Shown in pieces: positions 11,504 through 20,450 of a stretch of 64,000 nucleotides of DNA. The translations under genes and the position numbers were made by a program. The notes beneath the pieces are model-generated. The model did not search any database. It was not told the origin of the DNA and saw nothing but the letters and a program-made list of their open reading frames with translations. Source of the stretch: Chloranthus sessilifolius (Eukaryota; Streptophyta; Magnoliopsida; Chloranthales; Chloranthaceae); the NCBI GenBank assembly GCA_021018995.1, contig CM037596.1, positions 11,979,501 to 12,043,500 of the forward strand. Direction: 5' to 3'. Within the stretch, counting starts at the first letter, position 1; every line of letters starts with the position of its first letter.

Positions 11504-11965
11504 GCATGTCTCTGTAACTCGTGCACCCGAGCTTCAAAGCTCGCTCGCACGAGTAGCCTTCAGAAAGGCTCCTGAGAATTTCATACGCCCGAGATATAAA
11601 GTTCCAGTGAACCTCTGTGTCTTGCATGCTTGAGCTTAAGTGCTCGCTCATGCGAGGTGCTCGCGTACCTCACAGCAGTACACTAAAATCCAATCACTCA
11701 CCAGAGCTAGGTGAGGTCTCTGTGTCTCGTGCGCCCGAGCTTTAGAGCTCGCTCGTGCGAGAGGCCTTCAGATGATACAAGTAGCCTTAGAGGCTCTGAG
11801 ACTTGCTCGCGTGAGGGCTTATGTAAACAAGAGGCTCGCTCGCTCGCGCGAGGTGCTCGAGTGCCTAGCAGCAGTAGGCAAAAATCCCGTCGATCGCACG
11901 AGATTTGATGTATTTGTGAGCTCGCGCGCCCAAGGTTCGTACCTCACTCACTCGAGAAACAGAGT
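11504..11965 (+). repeat. GCTCGCTCGCGCGAG palindrome array in LTR A, partly tandem
   Basis: Self-complementary words such as GAGCTTCAAAGCTC, GCTCGCTCGTGCGAG and TCGCTCGCGCGAGG recur. A larger unit of about 210 bp is duplicated: TCTCTGT...CTCGTGC.CCCGAGCTT...GGCCTTCAGA is seen at 11,507 and again at 11,717. Two frames over it are repeat by-products. Confidence 0.75.
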
Positions 11966-12850
11966 CTGGCAGTTTTGAGTTTATTTTCTACATTTTTTTT
12001 GAATCTTTTATTTGTATGCTACCAGACCCTTGATATATGGTCATTAATTGTCTTAGGATATGTCGTGAGCTTTGACATTATCTGTTTTGATATTTTGCTT
12101 CAATTTGCGTGAAAGCGTTCTGAGGTAGGAGAATCTCAAATTCACTTACATTCTATGTTAATTCACATGGATAGTTTGTGTTTTATTTGAATATCGGTAA
12201 ATATAGGTCCTTGCTTTCAAACATGAACTTTGAAACTGTGCATAGGACATTTGAACCCTGCATCTGTAAACTTGAATCTGATTAAGAATTTGAATTCGAA
12301 CTAAGAACTCTGAAATCTGAGTCTGATCTGAATCTAAACTCTGAATTATGTATTAGAATTTGCATATGAATTACGTATTAGAATCTGCATGTGATTTATG
12401 ATTCACCTGAACGATCCCTCAATTCCTGAACAATATCCTGGCACAAGTTACCATTATAACGCAGAGGCTTGTTGCACTCCTGAAAAGGGTTCATGAACGA
12501 CGATGGTAGGTAGTGGTCCCATCGGTATTACTCCTGCTCTCATGATATATTAATTTGGGAGATAAATTAAGTATAGATTTTAAGTTATGAATTTGATAAA
12601 CTTTGCATACATGAATCAAAAAATAATGAGCATATGAATTCTTTATCTGTTTTGAATCTATTTTGGAGAACGTAGGATATGAACTTGCATCTGATTCATG
12701 TACTTGAAATTCAATCATTTTCGCATATCAGCTTTGGACATAAGATACTATGAAATATGTTTTGAAAACCATGCTAATTGAGATGCAATGTATTTGATGA
12801 GTTTCTTCTATTATGTTTAGATGGTTAGCTCACTCTGACTATACGTCACA

Positions 12851-12952
12851 GGTACTGATTCAGGCGTAACAGCTTGGGGCTACGAGAGCGATCCGAATTA
12901 TGTCTCTGAGGAAGAGTATGAAATTCCTCCTGAGGAATTCTTCCCGGCTTAG
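12851..12952 (+). other. Conserved short acidic reading frame in LTR A (…EIPPEEFFPA)
   Basis: After the shared string GACTATACGTCACAG (about 12,836-12,850) an open stretch of 33 codons reads GYESDPNYVSEEEYEIPPEE then FFPA and a stop. The same C-terminal pattern, acidic then PPEEFF, ends frames in LTRs B, C and F and, more diverged, in D. There is no ATG start in this frame, and an in-frame TGA precedes the CACAG. If translated it would need splicing at the CACAG|G site or be the end of a longer product. Function unknown. Confidence 0.45.
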
Positions 12953-13294
12953 GATCCTGCTTTGTTTTGCTACACTTTTGAGAGTTTAGACAAGGGCTTG
13001 GTATGTCCGGCCTATTTTGTTTTATGTTTTGGAATTCATGTAATTAGATACTTATTCTTTTGTAAAGTATATTTCGGTGATGGTCGGCCATCACCGGTGG
13101 TTCTTTTCAGTTTTTTTGCTCATGATTTTGCTTGAGATTAGAACTGTTATTTTGTTCCGCTTTCCTTATAGAAATGGAGCTTTTTGCGTATTTACTCTGA
13201 TGTTTGTTATGTTCCGTCCGGCTTATCGTTTAATCGATAGGTTGGTGAGCCGGCCTTTCCGATACTCTAGGATTGGAAAAGTCAGGTTGTCACA

Positions 13295-13650
13295 GTGTTA
13301 TGTGAATGCGGTTTATGAATGTGGTTTATGCCATTATTTTGTGAATGTTGGTTCACACTGTGTATGGTGGCCATGTTGTGTCTTGTGGTGCTTATGTTTA
13401 TCTCCCTTTGTCCATTCTGACAAAAAGAGAAAGAAATGTTTAGGGATGATGTGAGCTTAATTTTGATATTTTTTATACTGACATTATTGATGTTTTGGAC
13501 TATTGTTGTTGTATGTATTTGTTTGGTTTATCTGTTTTGCACGTTATGGATCAAGACCCAACTTGGTTTAGGATAGACATAGATTTAAGGGGAGATCATG
13601 AGTCCATGTAATGTGTTTCCTATTTATATTTTCATATAGATAAATGTATA
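13295..13650 (+). other. SIRE internal segment between LTRs A and B
   Basis: About 356 bp of SIRE 3' region between the two solo LTRs. It has CTCCCTTTGTCC near 13,400 followed by a Lys/Arg-coding purine stretch and TTTAGGGATGATGTGAGC, strings typical of SIRE 3' ends as I know them. No gene. Confidence 0.6.
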
Positions 13651-13946
13651 TGTGACGACCCGACTTTTCCAATCCCTCAGGTATAGGAAAGGCCGGTTCG
13701 CCAACCTATCGAATAAACGATAAGCCGGACAAACAGGGCACATATCAAAGTAAAGCGTAATAAATATCCATAGCTAAAATAAATGCGGAAGCAATTAAAA
13801 GTAAAGAACCACCGATGATGGCCGACCATCATCGAAACATGGCTCATAACAGAAATCAATGTCAAGTATAAAACTATGATATCCAACTAAAATGGGCCCA
13901 CAAATTCAAGTCTAACTCTCACCACAAATAAGAAAATCAGTAAGTT

Positions 13947-14165
13947 CTATACTGGGAAAAACTCCTCAGGAGGAACCTCAAGCTCTTCCTCGACGCGTAG
14001 TGGGATCGATCTCATAGTACGAATAGCCACGTCGATGCTTGAACACATGGACGTATAGTCGGAGTGAGCTAACCAACAAAGCTTAGTAGAAGAAAGACAT
14101 CTACGGCATTTTACTTTAACTAACATGGTTTCAAAACAAATATCGGAATATAGCTTGTCAAACAT
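13947..14165 (-). other. Conserved short acidic reading frame in LTR B (…EELEVPPEEFFPV)
   Basis: A 72-codon frame from an ATG ends RVEEELEVPPEEFFPV. The last 12 residues closely match LTR A (EEEYEIPPEEFFPA). The shared DNA string GACTATACGTC is read here as SDYTS. The LTR A counterpart is in another frame relative to that string, so only the C-terminal part is conserved as protein. Cys-rich N-terminal part, no known domain. It may be a real small ORF or a decayed exon. Confidence 0.4.
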
Positions 14166-14921
14166 ATAAGCAGATAATAAACTGAATTTAGGTGTAGAAA
14201 TTATATGTAAGATTTATTTCTAAACAGTTTCAAGAACGATGCGGTGTTTGGTGTCTTAGTTTCTCTAACTTCTATATGCAAAGTTCAGTAATTCATGACT
14301 TAATCCTCAACTTAAAATACCTCCCGAGTGAACTATATCTCGAGAGCAGGAATATAGCCGATGGGAACCCCTACCTACCATCGTCGTTCATGAACCCTTT
14401 TTCAGGATGAAACAAGCCCCTGCGTAATAAGGGAAACTTGTGCCAAGAAATTGTTCAGGAATTTTTTTGAGGGGTCGTTCAGGTCAATCATAAAACAAAT
14501 GCAGATACTAATATAAATCAGATGCAAGTTTCTTATACATAGTTCAGGTTCTTGATTTCAGATTTTCAGAGCTTAAGCAGATTCAGGTTTCAGGATTCAG
14601 GTAGATTTAGATTTTCAGTCATTCATATCAATTTCAGTTTACAGATGTGATTTCAATAGCATATGCAAGTTAAAAGATTTTAATTCAAAATATCCATGCG
14701 AATTAAAATAAAATACTGTAAAGATGAGATTCTCTTACCCAAAACTCGAAGTTATGCGAAGTCAAGTAAAGTCCTATTGATGGCCTCTCGCCCTCAATCT
14801 ACATCACAATATACGTTCATGCATTAAGATAAACTCTAATTACTAATAATATAGACCTATTTAAGTGTTTTTCAAAAACAAGTCAAAACAGGTAAGTTGC
14901 GCCAATCCTAGAATTTAATGT

Positions 14922-15349
14922 AACATTCTCATATATTTTTGACCATCAAGACGATTGATTCATGAGTTGGTCAAAACATAAAAGTTATAGATTTTTCTAT
15001 TAGCTTTCCAACGCAAAATGAATCGTCTCAATCGGAGTTCGGGACAAAAAGTTATGACTACAATACCAAGGCAATGTCGAAGTTCGACAATACCGCGCTC
15101 GAGCGATGATAATAGCTCGCTTGAGCGATTTGACGTAACATTCTCATATATTTTTGACCATCAAGATGATTGATCCATGAGTTGGTCAAAACAAGAAAGT
15201 TGTAGAGTTTTCTATTAGCTTTCCAACGCAAAAAGAATCATCTCAATCGGAGTTCGGAATAAAAAGTTATGACTACAATACTAAGGTAATGTCGGAGTTC
15301 GGTGATACCTCGCTCGAGCGATGATAATAGCTCGCTCGAGCGATTTACA
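14922..15349 (-). repeat. Tandem duplicated module: two palindromes plus conserved CATAACTTT block
   Basis: Read on the minus strand, two units of roughly 205 bp each hold two copies of an ATCGCTCGAGCGAG-type palindrome, then GTAGTCATAACTTTTT, CCGAACTCCGATTGAG, GCGTTGGAAAGCTAATAG and a TTGACCAACTCATG tail. The block closely resembles sequence at 36,415-36,530 and in both Athila LTRs (38,330-38,450, 50,925-51,050). Confidence 0.8.
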
Positions 15350-16073
15350 GCGACGCGATTTCACTGGTTTTCACCCGAATCGAAACCCATACATCCCAAA
15401 GTAAAACTCAAGGCTAATCTAATGATTTAATCAAAAAGTTTAATTAAAACGTACCTTTAATCTAAGGATTCCTAGATTAGAAATGAGTCACGCGAATGGA
15501 GCTTCGGAACGAAACCGACGGGTTTCCTCAACGATTCGCGCCGCGATCGATCCCACGAGTTCACAGAGACAACTCCAACACGCCCCCAATGATCTCAACC
15601 TCTCCCAATAGCCAACTACGAATCCAAGGTTGATTCAAGTTCTTTCTAAGGTTTAAGTGTTTTCAACAAAGAGGGTTCTAGAGAAGGAGGTTTTCTAAAC
15701 CGATCTCCTACGATGATTGAAGAAGAGAGAAGACGGAGTTTCACACGGTTGGGTAACTATCCTCTCTTAACAAAACCTAGTATAATACGAGAATGCAATT
15801 CCTTCTTATAATAGGATTGCTCACAAAGTAAAACACACACACACACATCTTATGTATTATACACTTCTAATTTTAAAACTCAAGTCCGGTGTTGAGCGGC
15901 TACACCGAGGTCGGTGCACAACTTTCGCACGAGGGTCCAAATGAGCTCTAAATTAAAATCTGTTCGCACAATCACATCTAGGTAAAAATCCAAAACAAAT
16001 GGTGACGTCGGTTGCCGAGCCGAATACACACACAGGGTCAGTCTAACTCGGGTTCAAAATACGGGTCTTTACA

Positions 16074-16162
16074 GTATAAGATCAGTGGGGCTACTTTGAT
16101 GTAATACGCTTGATTTAATGTAAACATAATTTTTTGTCATAGAATGTGACAAAGGGAGAGAC
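16074..16162 (+). other. SIRE 3' end with polypurine tract
   Basis: Ends GTGACAAAGGGAGAGAC immediately before the LTR start at 16,163. The tract AAAGGGAGAG (16,151-16,160) primes plus-strand synthesis in live elements. The minus-strand SIRE relative uses GTGACAAAGGGGGAGATT at the same place. Confidence 0.75.
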
Positions 16163-17062
16163 TGTTAGCACCTATTTGTCACGTTTTACTCCAGACTCCG
16201 TGTAGATCTCCCCTAGGTAAGTGTGTGTGCCAAGATGGATGGGCCCAGCCTTAATCAATCAAGATTCTCAGTCACACATCTTCTGGCCTGCATTCTAAAC
16301 TTTAAAAGACTTTTAAAAATGTTTTGAAATTATCTTGAAGTTGTGTCCACAGCATGTTGTTGTTGAGGAATTCTGCCAGTGCTCACAGCGTGCTATGATG
16401 TTGTTCACAACGTGTTGTACGCGCTATTGTGAACATCACAGCGTGTTGTAAATTCCTCGAGACAAAATTATACTTTTGAGGGAAAATGGTATTTTGGACT
16501 TTTCTGGGTTTTTGGTCTTTTGGGGTTTTAGGGTTTTGTTAAAAGGCTTTTGGAAAGTGAAGAGGATGGTTAAGTAAGCTAAGTAAGCTTCTTCCTCATT
16601 GAGAAAAACCCTAAGAACTTCATCTTCTTCAACCTTTTAAATCTTTTGATTTTGCAAAAACTGGTTTATTCAAAAGGGTTTCTTCTTCATCAACATTCTA
16701 TTCCTATTAGCTCAAGTGAGTTGAATGTGTTGAGCCCTAAAGATTTTGGCGTGATTGATAGCCTTGTAGACTTCAAGGTGGATCGTTGTGCGTTCATCAA
16801 CGGTAAAGGAGAGAATCCAAATCGAAAAGCTATGAAGGCGACCCGCGACGGGGAGTTGGGTTGCATGGGGGGTGGATAGAGCATGTGCATGTGTCGGTAT
16901 ATCATTTGAAACTCTTTGTAATATTTTATTTCATAGTGGATTTGGTATGTGGACTTCGGTCTCGTGATTTTTTCCAGTGATTAGGTTTCCACTTATATCT
17001 CATGTTGTAGGTGTTTGTTGGCGCTATTATAATTTTTAAATTAAATTAGAATTAATTGAATA
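16163..17062 (+). mobile_element. SIRE 3' LTR (right end uncertain)
   Basis: Starts TGTTAGCACC directly after the polypurine tract. It contains palindromic CACAGCGTGCTATG / CACAACGTGTTGTACG words (16,350-16,455), a TTAAAAGG possible TATA near 16,540, and a pyrimidine-rich stretch at 16,590-16,640. A 77-codon frame at 16,646-16,879 and its antisense partner show no domain. No matching 5' LTR is in the window, so the end is not proven. It may stop before 17,062 or continue beyond the MITE at 20,451. Confidence 0.6.
16350..16455 (+). repeat. ACAACGTGTTGT palindromes in SIRE LTR
   Basis: Words CACAGCATGTTG, CACAGCGTGCTATG, CACAACGTGTTGTACG and CACAGCGTGTTG cluster within about 100 bp. They match the array before the env-like ORF of the same element (5,150-5,800). 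Confidence 0.65.
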
Positions 17063-17224
17063 CACTACAAAATAATAAGACTATTAGCGGCAGCCAAAAA
17101 CTACTGCTATTAATAAAAAACTACTGCTAATACCTTTGCCGCTAATAGTCTAATAGTTTTTTTGTTAATAGCGGTAGTTTTTTACTGTCAAAAATTGTCG
17201 CTAATAGTCTTATTTTTTATAGTG
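17063..17224. mobile_element. CACTA-type MITE, split at its right end by the next element
   Basis: Terminal CACTACAAAATAATAAGAC at left and the inverted TCTTATTTTTTATAGTG at right, with internal TTAGCGGC words. The left flank ATA (17,060-17,062) is matched by the ATA formed by 17,225-17,226 plus 20,451, once the inserted element 17,227-20,450 is removed. This gives the 3-bp duplication expected for CACTA elements. The same family occurs at 30,528-30,673. No transposase. Confidence 0.8.
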
Positions 17225-17226
17225 AT

Positions 17227-17856
17227 TGAAATTTGGGAGTTTATACTAATCTATTAAATAAGCAATTTAATACTACTCACAATCACCACACAACAAAAAT
17301 AAGAACGCAAGTCATTTTTTAACGTGGAAAACCCATCACAGGTAAAAAATCATGGGATCTATCTCAGATCCAAAAAAGAATTCACTATAAAATAATAACC
17401 TTACAGTGCCTCTTTGGAATAATATGCCCTACCACTCCTATCACCAACAATGACAGCCTCTCACCATCATTCTATTCACAGTGAACATTTCCAACAACCG
17501 ACATCTCTCACGAAGGTCCACTTGTCTCTCACAAGTCTTACACTCTCAAACAAGAATTAGAAAAATTGCACTCATCATTGAGATTTAGGATTGAAATTAA
17601 CAAATGGTAAGTAATCTCAAAGACAAAGCTTGGATCAGAAATTACAAAAGAGGAGTTTTGGATCAGTTATGAAATTGTCCGAACTTTCGGGTCACGGACG
17701 TCCATGAATCACTCACGGACGTCCGTGAGTGTACTACGGATGACCGTGGGTCCAAAAGTGACAAAATAATTTGTCAAACTGATTTACTTGGCAAGACCAT
17801 TTTCCTAAGGACCAACACTAATTTTTTAAGTCATGATGATGACAAAAATTCTCACA
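17227..17856 (-). repeat. 3' LTR of env-only SIRE derivative
   Basis: Collinear with 19,825-20,445 with a few percent differences. The right copy lacks about 20 bp around the palindromes (17,695-17,725), and its outer TG is changed to TA. Palindromes CACGGACGTCCATGA and CACGGACGTCCGTGAG lie at about 17,693-17,725. Confidence 0.85.
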
Positions 17857-18424
17857 ATCTCCCCCTTTGTCACAATCATTACAAAAATCAGTTTATAAAG
17901 ACTCAGAAATTAAAAATTACAATATATTCATTTTCCATCTAAGTCCTATACATCAATCTAAAATGAAAATACTGAAATTACAACTCTAATTGCTCCCCCT
18001 AACTATTTGCCAAATAACAAAAAAAAAAAAAAAAAAAAAAACTAAAATACTATTTTGGGATTTGATCTTTCACTTGTTGATTTTCACCTGTTGAAAGAAA
18101 CATAAAATTTTTAATAGCACAGGTATATAATTGTAATAATTTATGGTATGAAGTTGATCTCCCCCTTTTTGTCATAATGTGACAAAGGATCAGTTGAAGT
18201 ATAAAATAACTAATAACATCTCAGTTTAAGCAGAAGATAAGATAATTTTGCACAGTCATGTAAAGACTTGAAAAAATTTATACATATCATGCAATTAGTG
18301 TAAAATTTTCAACAAGCTTCTCCAAATGGACCATCAAGAAAATGCAACAACAAAAATAGAATAGTAATATCATCATTAGAGTTAAACATGTTAGAGATTA
18401 CATCATAGAAAAAAAAACACACAG

Positions 18425-19608
18425 TCACTCCGGCGGCGAAAAATGTGCTCCAGGAGGCGAGAAGACACTGTTAAAGCGATTCATCATCGCTTCAAAACCA
18501 TCAAACATAGTCATTTGTATAGAAGAAGTCTGCTCCCCATAGATATTAAAACAAGTTTCTATCCAATCATATAGGTTTTGAATACCAGAATTCATGTGTT
18601 GCATATCAGCATGTATCCTATTAAAACGATGGTCATAGTAATGACCCTCAGGAGCTTGATAAGGAGGAACTGGTGGAGGAACAGGAGCTTGGTGACCAAT
18701 GTCTTCTTGAGCAGGAATGTCTTCTACCTCATCCTCGTTAGAACTTTCATCAATAAATTCAATATCATCCAAATCTATTCTAATTCTTTTCCCAATCTTT
18801 TTAAGCCTACCTAATGGTGCCATGGCCCGAGAAGTAGCCAAATTAGGCGGAAGAGTCATTTGAGACTCTACAATCTTACTAATAATGATAGGAAAAGGAA
18901 GAGACATTTTAGAGGAATCATCCTTCATTCTACGAACAATAATTTCGAAAATAATAGATGACACACACAATGGACGATTTTTTTCTAAGAGGAACATGAG
19001 ATAAATAATGTCCCAACGTACTTGATCCTTATTACCCGCTCTTAGTGTAAGAGTGACAAAAAGGACATGACGAGCTATTGAAATTTGGGTTTCAGAGAAG
19101 TGTAATGCTTTGCGGTTCCAGTTAGTTGACCTGGATCATTGCACACAAAGTCGTACACAGTGGAAGGATGAAACAGTAAATGAATCTGGCTTTCATCCAC
19201 AGGGTAGCTATACCCATCAAGATTTAAAGGGATACCCAAAATTTCATAAATAAGAAAATGAGAAAATTTTATTTGCTTACTAAACACATATGACATAGCG
19301 GAACACTCCAATCTGCTCTCAACAATGTTGGAGTTTAGAAGATTTGCATAAAAGCACCGAGCCACATCGGTGTAAGCAGAGTCAGTTAGAGAAAGTAGAG
19401 AAATCTAACCCCGAGAAGCAAACATATGAAACAAATTATGATCTTTAAGAAACTTTTCAAGAACCACTCGTTCAACAATAAAGTTTCGAGTTGAAAAAAG
19501 ACGAAGAAAACGCTCTTCATGGCTTTGAGATGAAAATCGTTGAAGTGCAGGCGAAGAGGAAGATGAAGAGCCTTTAGATTTCTTCGAGTTTTTCCGATTT
19601 AAAGACAT
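18425..19608 (-). pseudogene. SIRE env-like protein, one nonsense codon and one frameshift
   Basis: Likely start at 19,608 (MSLNRKNSKKSKGSSSSSSP), a basic/Ser-rich N-terminus, about 85 bp downstream of a TATA box. The motif HEERFLRLFSTRNFIVERVV and FHMFASRG follow, then a TAG near 19,405 where the family usually has Trp. The same frame continues to 19,075 (VARCFYANLLNSNIVESRL, FLIYEILGIPLNLDG). A frameshift then leads to 18,425-18,997: SLPFPIIISKIVESQM, an acidic segment (IDESSNEDEVEDIPAQEDIG), Pro-rich linker and a C-terminal helical part. It matches the SIRE env-like ORF at 5,981-7,043 block for block (EILGIPLNLDG with LLEIPLNPDG). The longer upstream ATG at 19,812 would cross the palindromes and TATA box and is less likely. 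Function unknown. Confidence 0.78.
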
Positions 19609-19687
19609 TTTCACGTAAAATCTAAGAGGAAAGCGCGTTTGCTGAAGTAAAAACGATGTGGAAAATGAAAGAAAATTTGAAAAAATC

Positions 19688-19700
19688 TTTTTTATAAAAT
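19688..19700 (-). promoter_or_regulatory. TATA box ahead of env-like ORF
   Basis: Minus-strand AATTTTATAAAAAAG lies about 85 bp upstream of the ATG at 19,608. It follows directly the ACGGACGTCCGT palindromes at 19,704-19,822. The leader between is T/C-rich. The signal is inferred from sequence only. Confidence 0.45.
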
Positions 19701-19703
19701 TGG

Positions 19704-19822
19704 TCGACGGGCGTCCGTAGGTCATATGAGATCCGTGAAACCAATCTGCAACCGTCGGAAGAAAACACACGTGCTGAGTTTCGAAATGACGGACGTCCGT
19801 TGTGACATGCACGGACTTCCGT
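19704..19822. repeat. ACGGACGTCCGT palindromes upstream of env-like ORF
   Basis: GACGGGCGTCCGTAGG (19,706), GACGGACGTCCGTTG (19,790) and CACGGACTTCCGTATT (19,810). They use the same word as in the LTRs of this element. Confidence 0.7.
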
Positions 19823-19824
19823 AT

Positions 19825-20445
19825 TAAAATTTGAGAGTTTATACTAATCTATTAAATAAGCAATTTAATACTACTCACAATCACCACACAACAAAAATAA
19901 GAATGCAGGTCATTTTTTAACGTGGAAAACCCATCACAGGTAAAAAATCACGGGATCTATCTCAGATTCAAGAAAGAATTCACTATGAAATAATAACCTT
20001 ATAGTGCCTCTTTGGAATGATATGCCCTACCACTCCTATCACCAACAATGACAGCCTCTCACCATCATTATATTCACAGTGAACATTTCCAGCAACCGAC
20101 GTCTCTCACGAAGGTCCACTTGTCTCTCACAAGTCTCACACTCTCAAACAAGAATTAGAAAAATTATACTCATCATTGAGATTTAGGATTGAAATCAACA
20201 AATGATAAGTAATCTCAAAGATAAAGTTTGGACTAGAAATTTTACAAAAGAGGATTTTCGGATCAGTTATCAAACTGTCCGAACTTCCTAACATTTATAA
20301 GATTTCAGATCACGAAAGTGTACTACGGACGACCGTGGGTCCAAAAGTGACAAAACAGTTTGTCAAACAGATTTACTTGGCAAGACCATTTTCCTAAGGA
20401 GTAACACTGATTTTTTAAGTCATGATGATGACAAAAATTCTCACA
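19825..20445 (-). repeat. 5' LTR of env-only SIRE derivative
   Basis: Begins TGTGAG on the minus strand at 20,445. The inner end at 19,825 is followed (minus) by palindromes rather than a tRNA-complementary site, so the deletion that removed gag-pol probably also took the primer site. Confidence 0.8.
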
Positions 20446-20450
20446 GTGAT

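Larger units (their letters stand above)
10709..13294 (+). mobile_element. Solo LTR A, Tekay-like Ty3/gypsy, + orientation
   Basis: Starts TGTAATGACCC and ends GGTTGTCACA. The flanks GTATT (10,704-10,708) and GTGTT (13,295-13,299) are a target duplication with one mismatch. Its start and end resemble those of four other long LTRs here. One of these (59,932) directly follows the purine tract GGTGGGGAGGA and the TCGAGGACGAAA string typical of Tekay-type pol ends. No PBS, PPT or coding region adjoins it. It contains a tandem palindrome array (11,504-11,965) and the conserved short acidic reading frame at 12,851-12,952. Confidence 0.8.
13651..16073 (-). mobile_element. Solo LTR B, Tekay-like Ty3/gypsy, minus orientation
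   Basis: On the minus strand it starts TGTAAAGACCC (16,073) and ends GTCGGGTCGTCACA (13,651). A perfect target duplication GTATA flanks it (13,646-13,650 and 16,074-16,078). It is related to LTR A, in reverse orientation, and separated by 356 bp of SIRE DNA. It holds a TATA-like TTATAAG near 15,806 (minus), a tandem copy of a palindrome-plus-block module (14,922-15,349) and the conserved acidic reading frame (13,947-14,165). No internal region remains. Confidence 0.85.
1..17062 (+). mobile_element. SIRE-type Ty1/copia retrotransposon, 3' part, split by nested insertions
   Basis: The gag-PR-INT-RT-RH order (integrase before RT) marks Ty1/copia. An env-like ORF after pol and a purine tract at 16,151-16,160 just before an LTR start (TGTTAGCACC, 16,163) match the SIRE/Maximus lineage. 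The 5' LTR and most of gag lie left of the window. Element sequence occupies 1-7,143, 10,588-10,708, 13,295-13,650 and 16,074-17,062. The gaps are three solo LTRs of other families, each with its own target-site duplication, so the pieces rejoin collinearly. The right LTR end is uncertain. All ORFs are broken, so the copy is old and inactive. Confidence 0.85.
17227..20445 (-). mobile_element. SIRE deletion derivative retaining only LTRs, env-like ORF and PPT
   Basis: Direct repeats at 17,227-17,856 and 19,825-20,445 are its LTRs. On the minus strand they begin TGTGAGAATTTTTGTC. A polypurine tract AAAGGGGGAGATT lies just before the 3' LTR (17,857-17,869). Target duplication GTGAT flanks the whole (17,222-17,226 and 20,446-20,450). 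The 1,968-bp interior holds only the env-like ORF; gag, pol and any recognisable primer site next to the 5' LTR are missing. Both LTRs and the interior carry ACGGACGTCCGT palindromes. A run of about 22 A residues lies at 18,020-18,041. Confidence 0.85.

Noticed and set aside
11711..11978. Two overlapping Arg/Ser-rich frames in LTR A
   Set aside because: They are translations of the CTCGCTCGCGCGAG array and are open in two frames.
10709..16073. One large palindromic transposon with TGTAA...TTACA ends
   Set aside because: Each half has LTR ends at both sides and its own target duplication, so these are two solo LTRs in opposite orientation.
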